28,765 nucleotides of DNA from contig CAYNVO010000014.1 of NCBI GenBank assembly GCA_964400675.1, positions 1 to 28,765 on the forward strand. The letters run 5' to 3'. The stretch comes from 9FT-COMBO-48-23 sp964400675 (lineage in GTDB: Bacteria > Chloroflexota > Dehalococcoidia > GIF9 > UBA5629). Positions within the stretch are counted from its first letter, which is position 1; each line of letters starts with the position of its first letter. Below the pieces are notes generated by a model. The model was not told the DNA's origin and did not search any database. It worked only from the letters and a program-made list of their open reading frames with translations. This document shows, in pieces, positions 1-5,988 of the stretch. Both the position numbers and the translations under genes were made by a program.

Positions 1-75
1 GCGGGAGTAACTCAGTGGTAGAGTTCCTGCCTTCCAAGCAGGCTGTCGCGGGTTCGAGTCCCGTCTCCCGCTCCA
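1..75 (+). tRNA. tRNA-Gly (anticodon TCC)
   Basis: Cloverleaf read by eye. The acceptor strand GCGGGAG (1-7) pairs with CTCCCGC (65-71), followed by discriminator T and an encoded CCA (73-75). The anticodon stem CCTGC/GCAGG encloses CTTCCAA, giving anticodon TCC. The T-arm GCGGGTTCGAGTCCCGT is regular. The gene starts at the first base of the window, so its promoter lies outside. Confidence 0.95.
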
Positions 76-197
76 TATGTAAAAGAGGGCTCCGGCTGGT
101 TGAAATCGTATATTCATTATATAATGTATTAGAGGTGTAAAGTCACCGGTTTGCGATTTCATGAGGTAGACTATCTGTAGAAGGAACGGAATGTGAA

Positions 198-443
198 ATG
201 AGTGATAAAGATTCAGGACCTTCATTCGGCATCGGGCTTATCCTGGGGTTAGCCGTTGGTGCAGCTCTCGGGTTTCTTTTCGCGCCCCTGTCTGGAAAAG
301 AGACCAGGGGACTGGTGAAAGATAAGGCGGATGATGTCTCTTCGACAGTGAAAGGACTTACTGCCGACCGTCGAAAAGTTTACACGAAGACCTGGAATAA
401 GCGCAGAGGGCAACCCAAGGTAAGCGGCACCTACTTCGAATAA
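198..443 (+). CDS. YtxH-like small membrane protein
   Basis: An 81-aa protein with one glycine/alanine-rich membrane helix at about residues 10-32, followed by the FAP.SGKETR signature typical of the YtxH family (general-stress-type small membrane proteins of unknown biochemical role). The remaining C-terminal 45 residues are basic and soluble, and probably cytoplasmic. The ATG follows an AAGGAACGGA-type ribosome site about 8 bases upstream. A TATAAT at 120-125 could be its -10 box, but the nearest -35-like sequence (TTGAAA, 100-105) is only 14 bases away, so the promoter is uncertain. It stands alone between tRNA genes. The C-terminus is shorter and less coiled than in many family members. 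Confidence 0.75.
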   Translation: MSDKDSGPSFGIGLILGLAVGAALGFLFAPLSGKETRGLVKDKADDVSSTVKGLTADRRKVYTKTWNKRRGQPKVSGTYFE

Positions 444-494
444 CGGCTTCTCAAATTGAGCCTCTCCACACATCCCACCAAACTGCAATTTTTG

Positions 495-523
495 TTGCAT
501 GGCTCAAATAACAATGGTAGAAT
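495..523 (+). promoter_or_regulatory. Promoter for tRNA-Leu/tRNA-Gln
   Basis: TTGCAT (495-500), a 17-base spacer, then TAGAAT (518-523). The -10 is preceded by TGG, an extended -10 motif. It lies 30 bases upstream of tRNA-Leu, as expected for a housekeeping sigma promoter driving the two tRNAs together. Confidence 0.65.
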
Positions 524-552
524 TCCGATGCAGTTAAAGCTGTAGATTTTTT

Positions 553-640
553 GCCGAAGTGGCGGAATGGTAGACGCGGCAGTCTCAAAAACTGTTGAGG
601 GGCAACTCTCGTGTCGGTTCGAATCCGACCTTCGGCACCA
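553..640 (+). tRNA. tRNA-Leu (anticodon CAA)
   Basis: Acceptor GCCGAAG (553-559) pairs with CTTCGGC (630-636), then A and encoded CCA. Anticodon loop CTCAAAA gives CAA. The long variable arm (about 595-612) marks it as a class II tRNA. The T-arm is GTCGGTTCGAATCCGAC. It is 10 bases upstream of tRNA-Gln, so the two are probably one transcript. Confidence 0.95.
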
Positions 641-650
641 GGCTTAGCAC

Positions 651-724
651 TGCCGAGTTGTGTAGTGGTAGCACAGAGGACTTTGAATCCTTTAGCCCAG
701 GTTCGAATCCTGGCTCGGCAGCCA
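651..724 (+). tRNA. tRNA-Gln (anticodon TTG)
   Basis: Acceptor TGCCGAG (651-657) pairs with CTCGGCA (714-720), then discriminator G and encoded CCA (722-724). Anticodon loop CTTTGAA gives TTG. The T-arm is CCAGGTTCGAATCCTGG. The 3' half and the 18 bases after it recur at 1705-1756 with about 85% identity, on the other side of the radical SAM gene. Confidence 0.95.
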
Positions 725-742
725 GTCATAACACATTCCGAT
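691..742 (+). repeat. Direct repeat, left copy (tRNA-Gln 3' end)
   Basis: A 52-base stretch covering the tRNA-Gln T-arm, acceptor strand, CCA and 18 bases of flank. It matches 1705-1756 at about 44 of 52 positions without gaps. The match continues past the tRNA into flanking DNA, so it is a true duplication and not shared T-arm consensus. Confidence 0.85.
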
Positions 743-762
743 TGAGATTTCAGCGTGGCATT

Positions 763-1701
763 ATGACCGTACAGTTCGAGAGACCCACTATCATCCGTCC
801 TCCAAGCGAATGGAGAAGCTATTTCCTGCCTCTAACCAGCGGCTGCTCCAACAATACCTGCACCTTCTGCAATTACTATGGCACAAAGCTTCAAGTGAGG
901 GAATTGGATGATGTAAAGAGGGAGATAGATGCGCTAGCCGCTTATGTCAGAACGGGCATCTGTCTTCCCGGTGTGCCCCAAGTAGTGTATGCCATAGCTC
1001 GCTCATGGGATGGCAAAAGGGTATTTCTACAGGATGGCGATGCTCTGGTTTATCCATTTCCCAGGTTGATTGAAGCCCTTGGCTATTTGAATGAAAGGTT
1101 TCCCTCTCTTGAGAGAATCGGCTCGTACGCTACCCCGCAGGATATTCTGCGAAAAAGCCACGATGAGCTTGCAGAGCTCAAAAAGCTCAAGCTGTCGATA
1201 TTTTACATGGGTATGGAAAGCGGCGATGACAAGGTGCTCCAAAAGGTGGGGAAGGGGGTGAACAGCCGGGAGCTGGTTGAGGCGGGAAAGAAAGCCAGGG
1301 AAGCCGGCGTAACCCTCTCGGTGACGGTGATTCTGGGGCTTGGTGGTGTTGAGGGAAGCCAAGAGCATGCGCTGAAAACGGCTAAAATTCTCAGTGAGAT
1401 AGACTCCGACTATGCCGGCGCCCTGACACTGACACTGGTTCCCGGCACTCCTCTTTATAAGGAATGGAAACAGGGAGAGTTCCATCCCATATCTCCCGTG
1501 CGGTCTCTGGAAGAGCTCAAGATAATTATAGAAAATTCCAGCTTTACGGATTGCTTTTTCAGCTCCATGCACGCCTCAAACTATCTTTCGGTCCGAGGGA
1601 CGTTGCCACGTGACAAAGAAAGAATGCTTAAGCAGATAAAAGAGGTTCTGGCAGCAGGGGACCCTTCTTTACTTCGCCCCGAATTTCTCAGGGGGCTGTA
1701 G
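763..1701 (+). CDS. Radical SAM protein (Elp3/MiaB/NifB-type domain)
   Basis: A 312-aa iron-sulfur SAM enzyme of unknown substrate. Near the N-terminus GCSNNTCTFC supplies the cluster cysteines C28, C33 and C36 (CX4CX2C, as in COG1032-like proteins with GCSxNxCTFC). The MGMESGDDKVLQKVGKG segment in the middle is the usual SAM-binding strand of this group. There is no B12 domain. An open frame extends upstream to 595 through both tRNAs, so the start must be internal. I chose ATG 763, the first ATG after tRNA-Gln (an in-frame TTG at 742 is possible). There is no clear Shine-Dalgarno sequence. The stop at 1701 is directly followed by a degenerate copy of the tRNA-Gln 3' end, so the gene sits alone in a segment bounded by that repeat. 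Confidence 0.85.
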   Translation: MTVQFERPTIIRPPSEWRSYFLPLTSGCSNNTCTFCNYYGTKLQVRELDDVKREIDALAAYVRTGICLPGVPQVVYAIARSWDGKRVFLQDGDALVYPFPRLIEALGYLNERFPSLERIGSYATPQDILRKSHDELAELKKLKLSIFYMGMESGDDKVLQKVGKGVNSRELVEAGKKAREAGVTLSVTVILGLGGVEGSQEHALKTAKILSEIDSDYAGALTLTLVPGTPLYKEWKQGEFHPISPVRSLEELKIIIENSSFTDCFFSSMHASNYLSVRGTLPRDKERMLKQIKEVLAAGDPSLLRPEFLRGL

Positions 1702-1704
1702 AGC

Positions 1705-1756
1705 CTTAGCCCGGGTTCAAATCCTGGCTCGGTAGCTAGTCATTGCACATTTCGAT
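1705..1756 (+). repeat. Direct repeat, right copy (degenerate tRNA-Gln 3' end)
   Basis: Matches 691-742 with eight substitutions over 52 bases. It keeps the T-arm, acceptor 3' strand and the following flank, but has no 5' tRNA half, so it cannot make a tRNA. It begins three bases after the radical SAM stop codon. The arrangement resembles an attL/attR pair of a tRNA-targeting element or a tandem duplication scar. Confidence 0.8.
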
Positions 1757-1867
1757 GAAAAGTGACATCGACTGACAGTTGCTGCTTAGACTTGCATTAT
1801 ATATCGCCGAATGTTATCTTTGTTTGCAAGCCTAAATAGGAAAGCATTTCTATACCAGGGTAACTTA

Positions 1868-2377
1868 ATGGGAATTAGTCGGAAAATCTACTGGTCGTCT
1901 CTATTCGTTGTTGGCCTGACGGCAATCCTATCGCCTTTCTCCATCCTGGCTCAAGCAGAGAAGACAGACCTGACTTTGAGGCTGGTCTCCGATAGCTACT
2001 ACAATAGGATAACCGCCGGGAAAGACAAAACCATATTCCTAGAGATTGGGAACGCCGGCAACAAAGCAATCACCAATATTCGGCTATACGCAGATTTGCC
2101 GGAAGGCTGGACTATTGAGTTTAGGCCAGGGCTCATAGATTACCTTGGCCCAGGCAGTTTTCAAGCGGTTGATATCATCCTAAGGCCAGCCGGCAACGCT
2201 GCCAAAGGTGAATATACTGTCGCTCTTATTGCCGAGGCAAACGAAACGCGCAGGGTGACCAGCATCTTCGTTTGGGTGGAATCTGCATCATTACTCTGGG
2301 TGTGGGTAGGGGCCGGAGTAGCCGCTTTAGTCATTGCTGGGTTTATTCTCATCTTTATGCGCTTCGGACGGCAATAA
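1868..2377 (+). CDS. Secreted, membrane-anchored NEW3-like domain protein
   Basis: A 169-aa protein with an N-terminal signal peptide (cleavage probably after SILAQA), a single beta-sandwich domain and a C-terminal membrane helix (about residues 139-163) ending in a short basic tail. The domain shows the pattern of NEW3 (NPCBM-associated) domains: IGNAGNKAITNIRLYADLPEGWT followed later by KGEYTVALIAEA. The bulk should face outward. Such domains occur as accessory, probably binding, modules in bacterial surface and export proteins; the ligand here is unknown. The frame opens at ATG 1811, but ATG 1868 gives a proper signal peptide start. The next gene follows after 46 bases and is also a membrane protein, so they may form a pair. 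Confidence 0.75.
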   Translation: MGISRKIYWSSLFVVGLTAILSPFSILAQAEKTDLTLRLVSDSYYNRITAGKDKTIFLEIGNAGNKAITNIRLYADLPEGWTIEFRPGLIDYLGPGSFQAVDIILRPAGNAAKGEYTVALIAEANETRRVTSIFVWVESASLLWVWVGAGVAALVIAGFILIFMRFGRQ

Positions 2378-2423
2378 GGCGTCTTACTGATCGAATGCCA
2401 TTAATCATACGAAGGGAGGAAAT

Positions 2424-2825
2424 ATGATTGAGCGGGTTCATGAACATATTATTAGCGAACTTGGCACGAATACACGTACGGACACCATTTTTGTTCTCAC
2501 CGCGATTGTTATAAACCTGATAACCCTAGGTATCAATTCTGGAATTGCCTCTTCGGAGAGAACCGGTACTACGACGATTGTGATGTTTACCTTCGTCGCT
2601 CTCTTGATAGTGGTAAACTTTGTTGTGGAGCTTGGGTTAATTCGAGGGAGGCAAATGAGGAAAAAGCTGCTGAGCGGGCTTCTAAAGATGTATAAAGACC
2701 AAGGGGTGGAGGGTTACTATGACCCATCCCTTTTGAGTGATTACAGAACCAGGTACAATCTTTTTATGCTCACCGTCCTATTTACAGGTCTTGTAGCCAT
2801 TATTATACCCTTTGTGATCAGGTAG
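2424..2825 (+). CDS. Small three-helix membrane protein, unknown
   Basis: A 133-aa protein with three predicted membrane helices (about residues 21-38, 50-72 and 111-131). A basic cytoplasmic-type loop separates the second and third (RGRQMRKKL, then a soluble stretch to about 108). A strong GGGAGGAAAT ribosome site precedes the ATG. I recognise no family. It follows the NEW3-like membrane protein closely on the same strand, so the two may be co-expressed and interact in the membrane; this is inferred from position only. Confidence 0.7.
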   Translation: MIERVHEHIISELGTNTRTDTIFVLTAIVINLITLGINSGIASSERTGTTTIVMFTFVALLIVVNFVVELGLIRGRQMRKKLLSGLLKMYKDQGVEGYYDPSLLSDYRTRYNLFMLTVLFTGLVAIIIPFVIR

Positions 2826-3035
2826 AACTGTTCCTCCAAACAGGCACTACACTGCAGGTAGTAGAATGAGCACAGCCTTGTTGATGTGGTCTACCAAACA
2901 CGATTTTTCCACACCAGAAGGTTGACACCTTACCTGAACTTACTACACGAACCTGCAAGTTGTTCCCCGGCCCAGCCTTAGGTAAGCTGCTGTCGTAGAA
3001 TAAGGAACTGCACATTTTGGCTTTTTGCTTAATAA

Positions 3036-3061
3036 ACGATAGCCCATTGTTGTTCTATCGT
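3036..3061 (-). other. Inverted repeat (hairpin)
   Basis: ACGATAG (3036-3042) and CTATCGT (3055-3061) form a perfect 7-bp stem with a 12-base loop. It lies 7 bases past the stop of the leftward frame at 3068. In that direction only a short T-rich stretch follows, so terminator function is possible but weak. The remaining bases between 2826 and 3035 show nothing I can name. Confidence 0.35.
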
Positions 3062-3067
3062 CCACTC

Positions 3068-3343
3068 CTAGCCGTACACTGTGCGGGTCAGCCTGCGCAG
3101 TTCCTTTAAGAGCTCCATCTCTTCCCGGATGCCTTTCTTCACACCGATAGTCTGCTCAAACACGTCCGCGTCCAGCATGCTCTCAGCCTCGTGCTCCGAC
3201 ACCAACCTGTGGCACTGGGTCGCCTCTTCGTACTCCAGCAGCATCCTGATCGGGTTCCAGTCTGGCCTCCCTATCCTGCCCGAGAGGAAGCCCATGTCTG
3301 GGTTGTCTGGCAGCCATTGGTACACCAGTTTGGTCCTGGCCCC
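3068..3343 (-). pseudogene. Open-frame fragment downstream of an in-frame stop
   Basis: About 91 codons with protein-like composition, containing YQWLPDNPDMG, an acidic middle part and a KELRRLTRTV C-terminus. It is in the same frame as the gene at 3344-3694 and is separated from it by a single TAA (3344-3346 on the plus strand). The only available start is a GTG at 3325 with a poor ribosome site. The DNA here is clearly richer in G+C than the gene before it. I read it as the C-terminal remnant of another gene, brought next to 3344-3694 by a rearrangement; readthrough of the stop is the alternative. No family was recognised. Confidence 0.4.
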
Positions 3344-3694
3344 TTATTTTTCAGGTGGTTGAAATCCAACTTTCTTTGGTTCTGGTGAAGTTATAAATTG
3401 AAAATAAGCAAGAACCGCATCTAATTTTGATAATATAAATGCTTTTTCAACATATTTGCTATTAGTATAACGTTGATATCCTGGGCCAGAACCTGCCCAA
3501 TGAGGTTTAATATACGATGCAGGTATTTTAAAATCTGTCATATCTTCATTTATTGTTTCTAGTGTATCTAGTATCGAATGATATTCAAAGACATATTTTT
3601 CTTCAACACCCGAAGTTATCTTGTCAATATTATTTCTTAGCGCTGTTAATCTGGCCAATGCTCGGGCAAAAACATCTTGATCGTGCTTCTTCAT
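3344..3694 (-). CDS. Hypothetical protein, 116 aa
   Basis: A soluble, mostly helical protein of unknown function. Visible features are a charged N-terminal half and a central ASYIKPHWAGSGPGYQRY segment rich in aromatic residues, followed by a helix ending in KLDAVLAYFQF. An AGGAGG ribosome site lies 11 bases before the ATG, and a good leftward promoter (TTGAAC, 17 bases, TAGAAT) lies at 3724-3752. It is markedly AT-rich compared with the trp region and with the DNA directly after its stop, which suggests acquired DNA. It is the only leftward gene of the accessory stretch. Confidence 0.65.
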   Translation of the reverse strand: MKKHDQDVFARALARLTALRNNIDKITSGVEEKYVFEYHSILDTLETINEDMTDFKIPASYIKPHWAGSGPGYQRYTNSKYVEKAFILSKLDAVLAYFQFITSPEPKKVGFQPPEK

Positions 3695-3723
3695 ACCTAT
3701 CCGACCTCCTACTCAGATAAGCT

Positions 3724-3752
3724 ATTCTATCTCCTGTTTTATTAAAGTTCAA
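3724..3752 (-). promoter_or_regulatory. Leftward promoter for the 116-aa gene
   Basis: On the minus strand TTGAAC (3752-3747), a 17-base spacer and TAGAAT (3729-3724). The predicted start point lies about 20 bases before the ATG at 3694, leaving room for the AGGAGG site. Confidence 0.6.
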
Positions 3753-3897
3753 ATTCCCCAAATATCTTTTAAAATAATTTTGTCTCTACCATCCTACTAG
3801 GTTTACGGTACTCGCGGGAGACCGGAGGCTTACCCTAGGTAGCCACTTTGACGATGGGGATGGCTATAAATAGGTAACTGATAAGTATATTAATACT

Positions 3898-3911
3898 ATG
3901 GTATATACCAT
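3898..3911 (+). promoter_or_regulatory. 14-bp palindrome overlapping an extended -10
   Basis: ATGGTATATACCAT is a perfect palindrome. It contains TGG-TATATA, an extended -10-like element, 15-28 bases before the start of the downstream membrane protein. It could be a promoter with a dyad operator over its -10. No clear -35 box is seen. Confidence 0.4.
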
Positions 3912-3925
3912 TTTGTTACTGGTAG

Positions 3926-4624
3926 ATGTATAATCATATTAGTATATCGAAAGCTGATAGGATGATTTACGCGATATTTATACTAGTCGTTATTCTTACT
4001 TTTCTAATGGTACTAAACGGGTTTCTACGAGGAGCAAGTAAAGGGAAAATATATATTTTACTGTACATACTTTTACTTGGCTCTATTATTGCCTCATTCT
4101 TTGTGGCAGGATGGGTTTTCGGTATTATTGCTATAGCTTTGGTAGTTATCTCTGCTGTAGTTAGCCGACCAATAGCTGCTCGCATAGCCTCCAGGCTATT
4201 TTCTATTCATAATAAAGAAGGTAGTAGTAAATATATTGGCCTTCCACCGAAGCACTTAGCACGCATCTGTAGTGAACTTGGGCGCGATGTCGAACTTGAT
4301 AAACCCTTGGCTGAAATGATGAGCGATAGTAATAGGAGAGAGCGCGTAAAAGAGACATTATTGGACTATTGCGAAAACCAGCCCGAAATTAAGAAGATCA
4401 TGAGCAAGTCTCAGGTTTCCCGTAGCGATCTAAAAGAGTTGTATAACCAACTTCTTCTTGCAGGTGCAGGACAGTGGACTTGCGGTCACTGGGTAGCAGG
4501 ATCAGCCATAGCATACCCGGAGTCACTGAACTACCTACTCATACGGAGAGGTGAGAATATGGAGGAGACAGCTTACAATCTAATCATGTATTTCGAACGG
4601 GGAACACCTTTAGTATCACAGTGA
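3926..4624 (+). CDS. Membrane-anchored hypothetical protein
   Basis: A 232-aa protein with an N-terminal hydrophobic region of two or three helices (about residues 13-35, 43-62 and 64-83), then a soluble domain of about 145 residues with no family I recognise. The soluble part has an ARIC.ELGRD segment, a charged helical region and a C-terminal CGHWVAGSAIAYPESLNYLL segment. ATG 3926 gives the full frame; ATG 3962 starts directly before the first helix and is equally likely. Neither has a strong ribosome site. The gene is AT-rich like its neighbours in this stretch. A hairpin block and probable terminator follow the stop. Confidence 0.6.
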   Translation: MYNHISISKADRMIYAIFILVVILTFLMVLNGFLRGASKGKIYILLYILLLGSIIASFFVAGWVFGIIAIALVVISAVVSRPIAARIASRLFSIHNKEGSSKYIGLPPKHLARICSELGRDVELDKPLAEMMSDSNRRERVKETLLDYCENQPEIKKIMSKSQVSRSDLKELYNQLLLAGAGQWTCGHWVAGSAIAYPESLNYLLIRRGENMEETAYNLIMYFERGTPLVSQ

Positions 4625-4634
4625 ATTACCCCCC

Positions 4635-4648
4635 CCCAGCAAGCTGGG
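4635..4648 (+). other. Hairpin, first CAGCAAGCTG copy
   Basis: CCCAGC (4635-4640) and GCTGGG (4643-4648) can pair. They share the self-complementary core CAGCAAGCTG with the hairpin at 4694-4713. A run of nine C residues (4629-4637) overlaps its left arm and is a likely site of sequencing or replication slippage. Confidence 0.5.
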
Positions 4649-4683
4649 AGACATCTTATAACCCCTCCCAAGTACGGACGGGG

Positions 4684-4731
4684 CCACTTTCATCCCGCCA
4701 GCAAGCTGACGGGTATTCAGTGGGGTTTTTT
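4684..4731 (+). terminator. Probable rho-independent terminator
   Basis: CCCGCCAG (4694-4701) pairs with CTGACGGG (4706-4713) around a CAAG loop with one mismatch. An outer CCACT (4684-4688) pairs with AGTGG (4719-4723), and six T residues follow (4726-4731). It lies between two same-strand genes and could end the upstream gene or act as a leader attenuator for the downstream one. Confidence 0.55.
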
Positions 4732-4750
4732 ATAAATTTGGAGTTGAGTA

Positions 4751-5014
4751 ATGGCTGCTAAATTTGGCCCAGATCAAAAAGTAAAGTTCGTTACTGTATT
4801 CGATGAGAATGAGAACGAAATGTACCCTGCTTTTCAGCGATACATTGGCAAGGTCGGGACAGTCATTGATTCATTCAATATTCCCCATATTGTTGAAGAT
4901 CTAATAGAAGGTAAGGATATGGGGGAACCTAAAGCGTGCTATGTATATGCAATACAGGTGGGTTCCCAAAAACTCGGAGCGGTACCAGAAGAGTGTCTGG
5001 TTGTCAGCGACTAG
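4751..5014 (+). CDS. Small hypothetical protein, 87 aa
   Basis: A soluble, acidic protein with a beta-rich pattern: GPDQKVKFV near the start, IGKVGTVID in the middle and GAVPEECLVV at the end. This spacing recalls small SH3-like barrels with a KGT/GKVGTV turn, but I cannot assign a family. GGAG lies 6-10 bases before the ATG. It follows a hairpin block with a T run, so transcription may be attenuated. Function unknown. Confidence 0.6.
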   Translation: MAAKFGPDQKVKFVTVFDENENEMYPAFQRYIGKVGTVIDSFNIPHIVEDLIEGKDMGEPKACYVYAIQVGSQKLGAVPEECLVVSD

Positions 5015-5036
5015 GTTCCATGTTTGACTAGAAACT

Positions 5037-5059
5037 TGGCTCCGCAGGCAGGATTAGAA
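5037..5059 (-). repeat. tRNA-Asn-like 3' end, left copy
   Basis: A 23-base stretch that, read on the minus strand, gives a T-arm 3' half, an acceptor 3' strand and CCA. It matches 5776-5798 at 19 of 23 positions. The copies bracket the single gene at 5134-5766, mirroring the tRNA-Gln arrangement at 691-1756. It is short, so chance cannot be excluded. Confidence 0.5.
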
Positions 5060-5133
5060 AGGACTATAAGCAATATCAGCAGCTGTCATAATATAATAAA
5101 ATATTAGATGTTAATTATTATGGGAGTGGTAGT

Positions 5134-5766
5134 GTGACCTCCGAGATCGCAGATTTCCGTCCGAAGACCATATGGTTGGGGACTACTGTGCCTGGCAAGA
5201 AGATGATGGCCATACTGATACCGAAGTGGGGACTTCAGCGTGGTCGGTCACTTATCGATCTATACAAGAATAGACCATTCGATGCGATCATAGCTGTCTC
5301 CTTTGCACTGGACGCCATACCGCAGGAAGGAGCAAAGTTCGGGCCTGCGTTAAGGGATTTATTTAAAGAGCAAAGTCCAGAAATAATCTACGGTGCAATC
5401 TTGACCGACATTCGCGACTTTCTCAAACTGCGCTTCCGGGCTAAGGGCTTGGCCGAGACTGAAGAGGCAGCAAGGGCAAAGTTGGAGGAAGTCACTGGCA
5501 CCAAAGGTATCCAGGCGGCAATTGAGAATGGCGACCCCGAAATAGTAGTCGGTTACGTGGTAAACTACGTAATAACCGCCCTAGATACGCTATCAAGGAG
5601 TCAGGCACTCGGCATTGGCGGAAGTTATGAAAGTAGGGAGTCGTCGCTGTTCAGGTTGAGGGACATGCTAAAGTCTACAGCTAGATGGCTGGATAGTCAG
5701 GGACAGGACCACTTTGATCAATATGTTGCGCCACTATTTCGGTGGTCCGCAGAGGGGAAAGAGTAG
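5134..5766 (+). CDS. Hypothetical protein, 210 aa
   Basis: A soluble protein with no family I recognise. It starts with a beta-like segment (TIWLGTTVPGKKMMAILIPKWG), then alternates helices, including a charged KLRFRAKGLAETEEAARAKLEEV coiled-type stretch around residues 90-125 and an amphipathic C-terminal region. The GTG start at 5134 follows GGGAG at a suitable distance. The gene is alone, with AT-rich DNA in front, and both sides carry tRNA-Asn-like 3' ends (5037-5059 and 5776-5798). This suggests it arrived as, or is the residue of, a tRNA-targeting insertion. Confidence 0.6.
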   Translation: MTSEIADFRPKTIWLGTTVPGKKMMAILIPKWGLQRGRSLIDLYKNRPFDAIIAVSFALDAIPQEGAKFGPALRDLFKEQSPEIIYGAILTDIRDFLKLRFRAKGLAETEEAARAKLEEVTGTKGIQAAIENGDPEIVVGYVVNYVITALDTLSRSQALGIGGSYESRESSLFRLRDMLKSTARWLDSQGQDHFDQYVAPLFRWSAEGKE

Positions 5767-5775
5767 CGGAGAATC

Positions 5776-5825
5776 TGGCTCTGCGGGCGGGATTCGAACC
5801 TGCGACCAAGCGGTTAACAGCCGCG
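5776..5825 (-). pseudogene. Truncated tRNA-Asn (GTT), 3' half only
   Basis: Read on the minus strand this gives an anticodon arm with loop CTGTTAA (anticodon GTT), a short variable loop, a T-arm GCAGGTTCGAATCCCGC with one mismatch, the acceptor 3' strand CCGCAGA, G and CCA. The D-arm and acceptor 5' strand are missing: beyond 5826 the sequence turns into an AT-rich run with no CCGCAGA complement. It is therefore a remnant. Its 3' part is partly repeated at 5037-5059. The stretch 5826-5953 shows nothing else I can name. Confidence 0.8.
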
Positions 5826-5953
5826 TTTTCCTATTAAATAAAAAAAACCACTGTTCTCATTGCAGGGGTTGTCCAAGACGACTGGATACTTAATGCACAT
5901 TTTGACGTTCTGTGCAATCCAAGGTAACGGGCGTTCCAGCTACCTGCTGCGGC

Positions 5954-5982
5954 TTGACAAAAGAAGGGCAGGCTGTTATATT
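5954..5982 (+). promoter_or_regulatory. trp operon promoter
   Basis: TTGACA (5954-5959), a 17-base spacer and TATATT (5977-5982), with TG-T before the -10 (extended -10). The expected transcript start near 5989 leaves about 15 bases before T-box stem I. This is the clearest promoter in the window. Confidence 0.85.
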
Positions 5983-5988
5983 AAGTCA

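Noticed and set aside
595..762. N-terminal extension of the radical SAM frame through tRNA-Leu and tRNA-Gln
   Set aside because: The extension lies inside two intact tRNA genes and encodes no conserved sequence; the protein family begins near ATG 763.
1027..1572. 181-codon leftward frame inside the radical SAM gene
   Set aside because: Shadow of a well-supported gene on the other strand.
2818..3015. 65-codon leftward frame between the three-helix protein and the broken frame
   Set aside because: It has no ribosome site, no recognisable motif and a composition unlike its neighbours; more likely chance or a relic.
3081..3388. Rightward frames of 65-93 codons opposite the 3068-3343 fragment
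   Set aside because: They are antisense to the more protein-like leftward frame and lack ribosome sites.
4629..4713. Possible CRISPR or tandem repeat array from the repeated CAGCAAGCTG
   Set aside because: Only two copies exist and they sit in different hairpins; there are no regular spacers.
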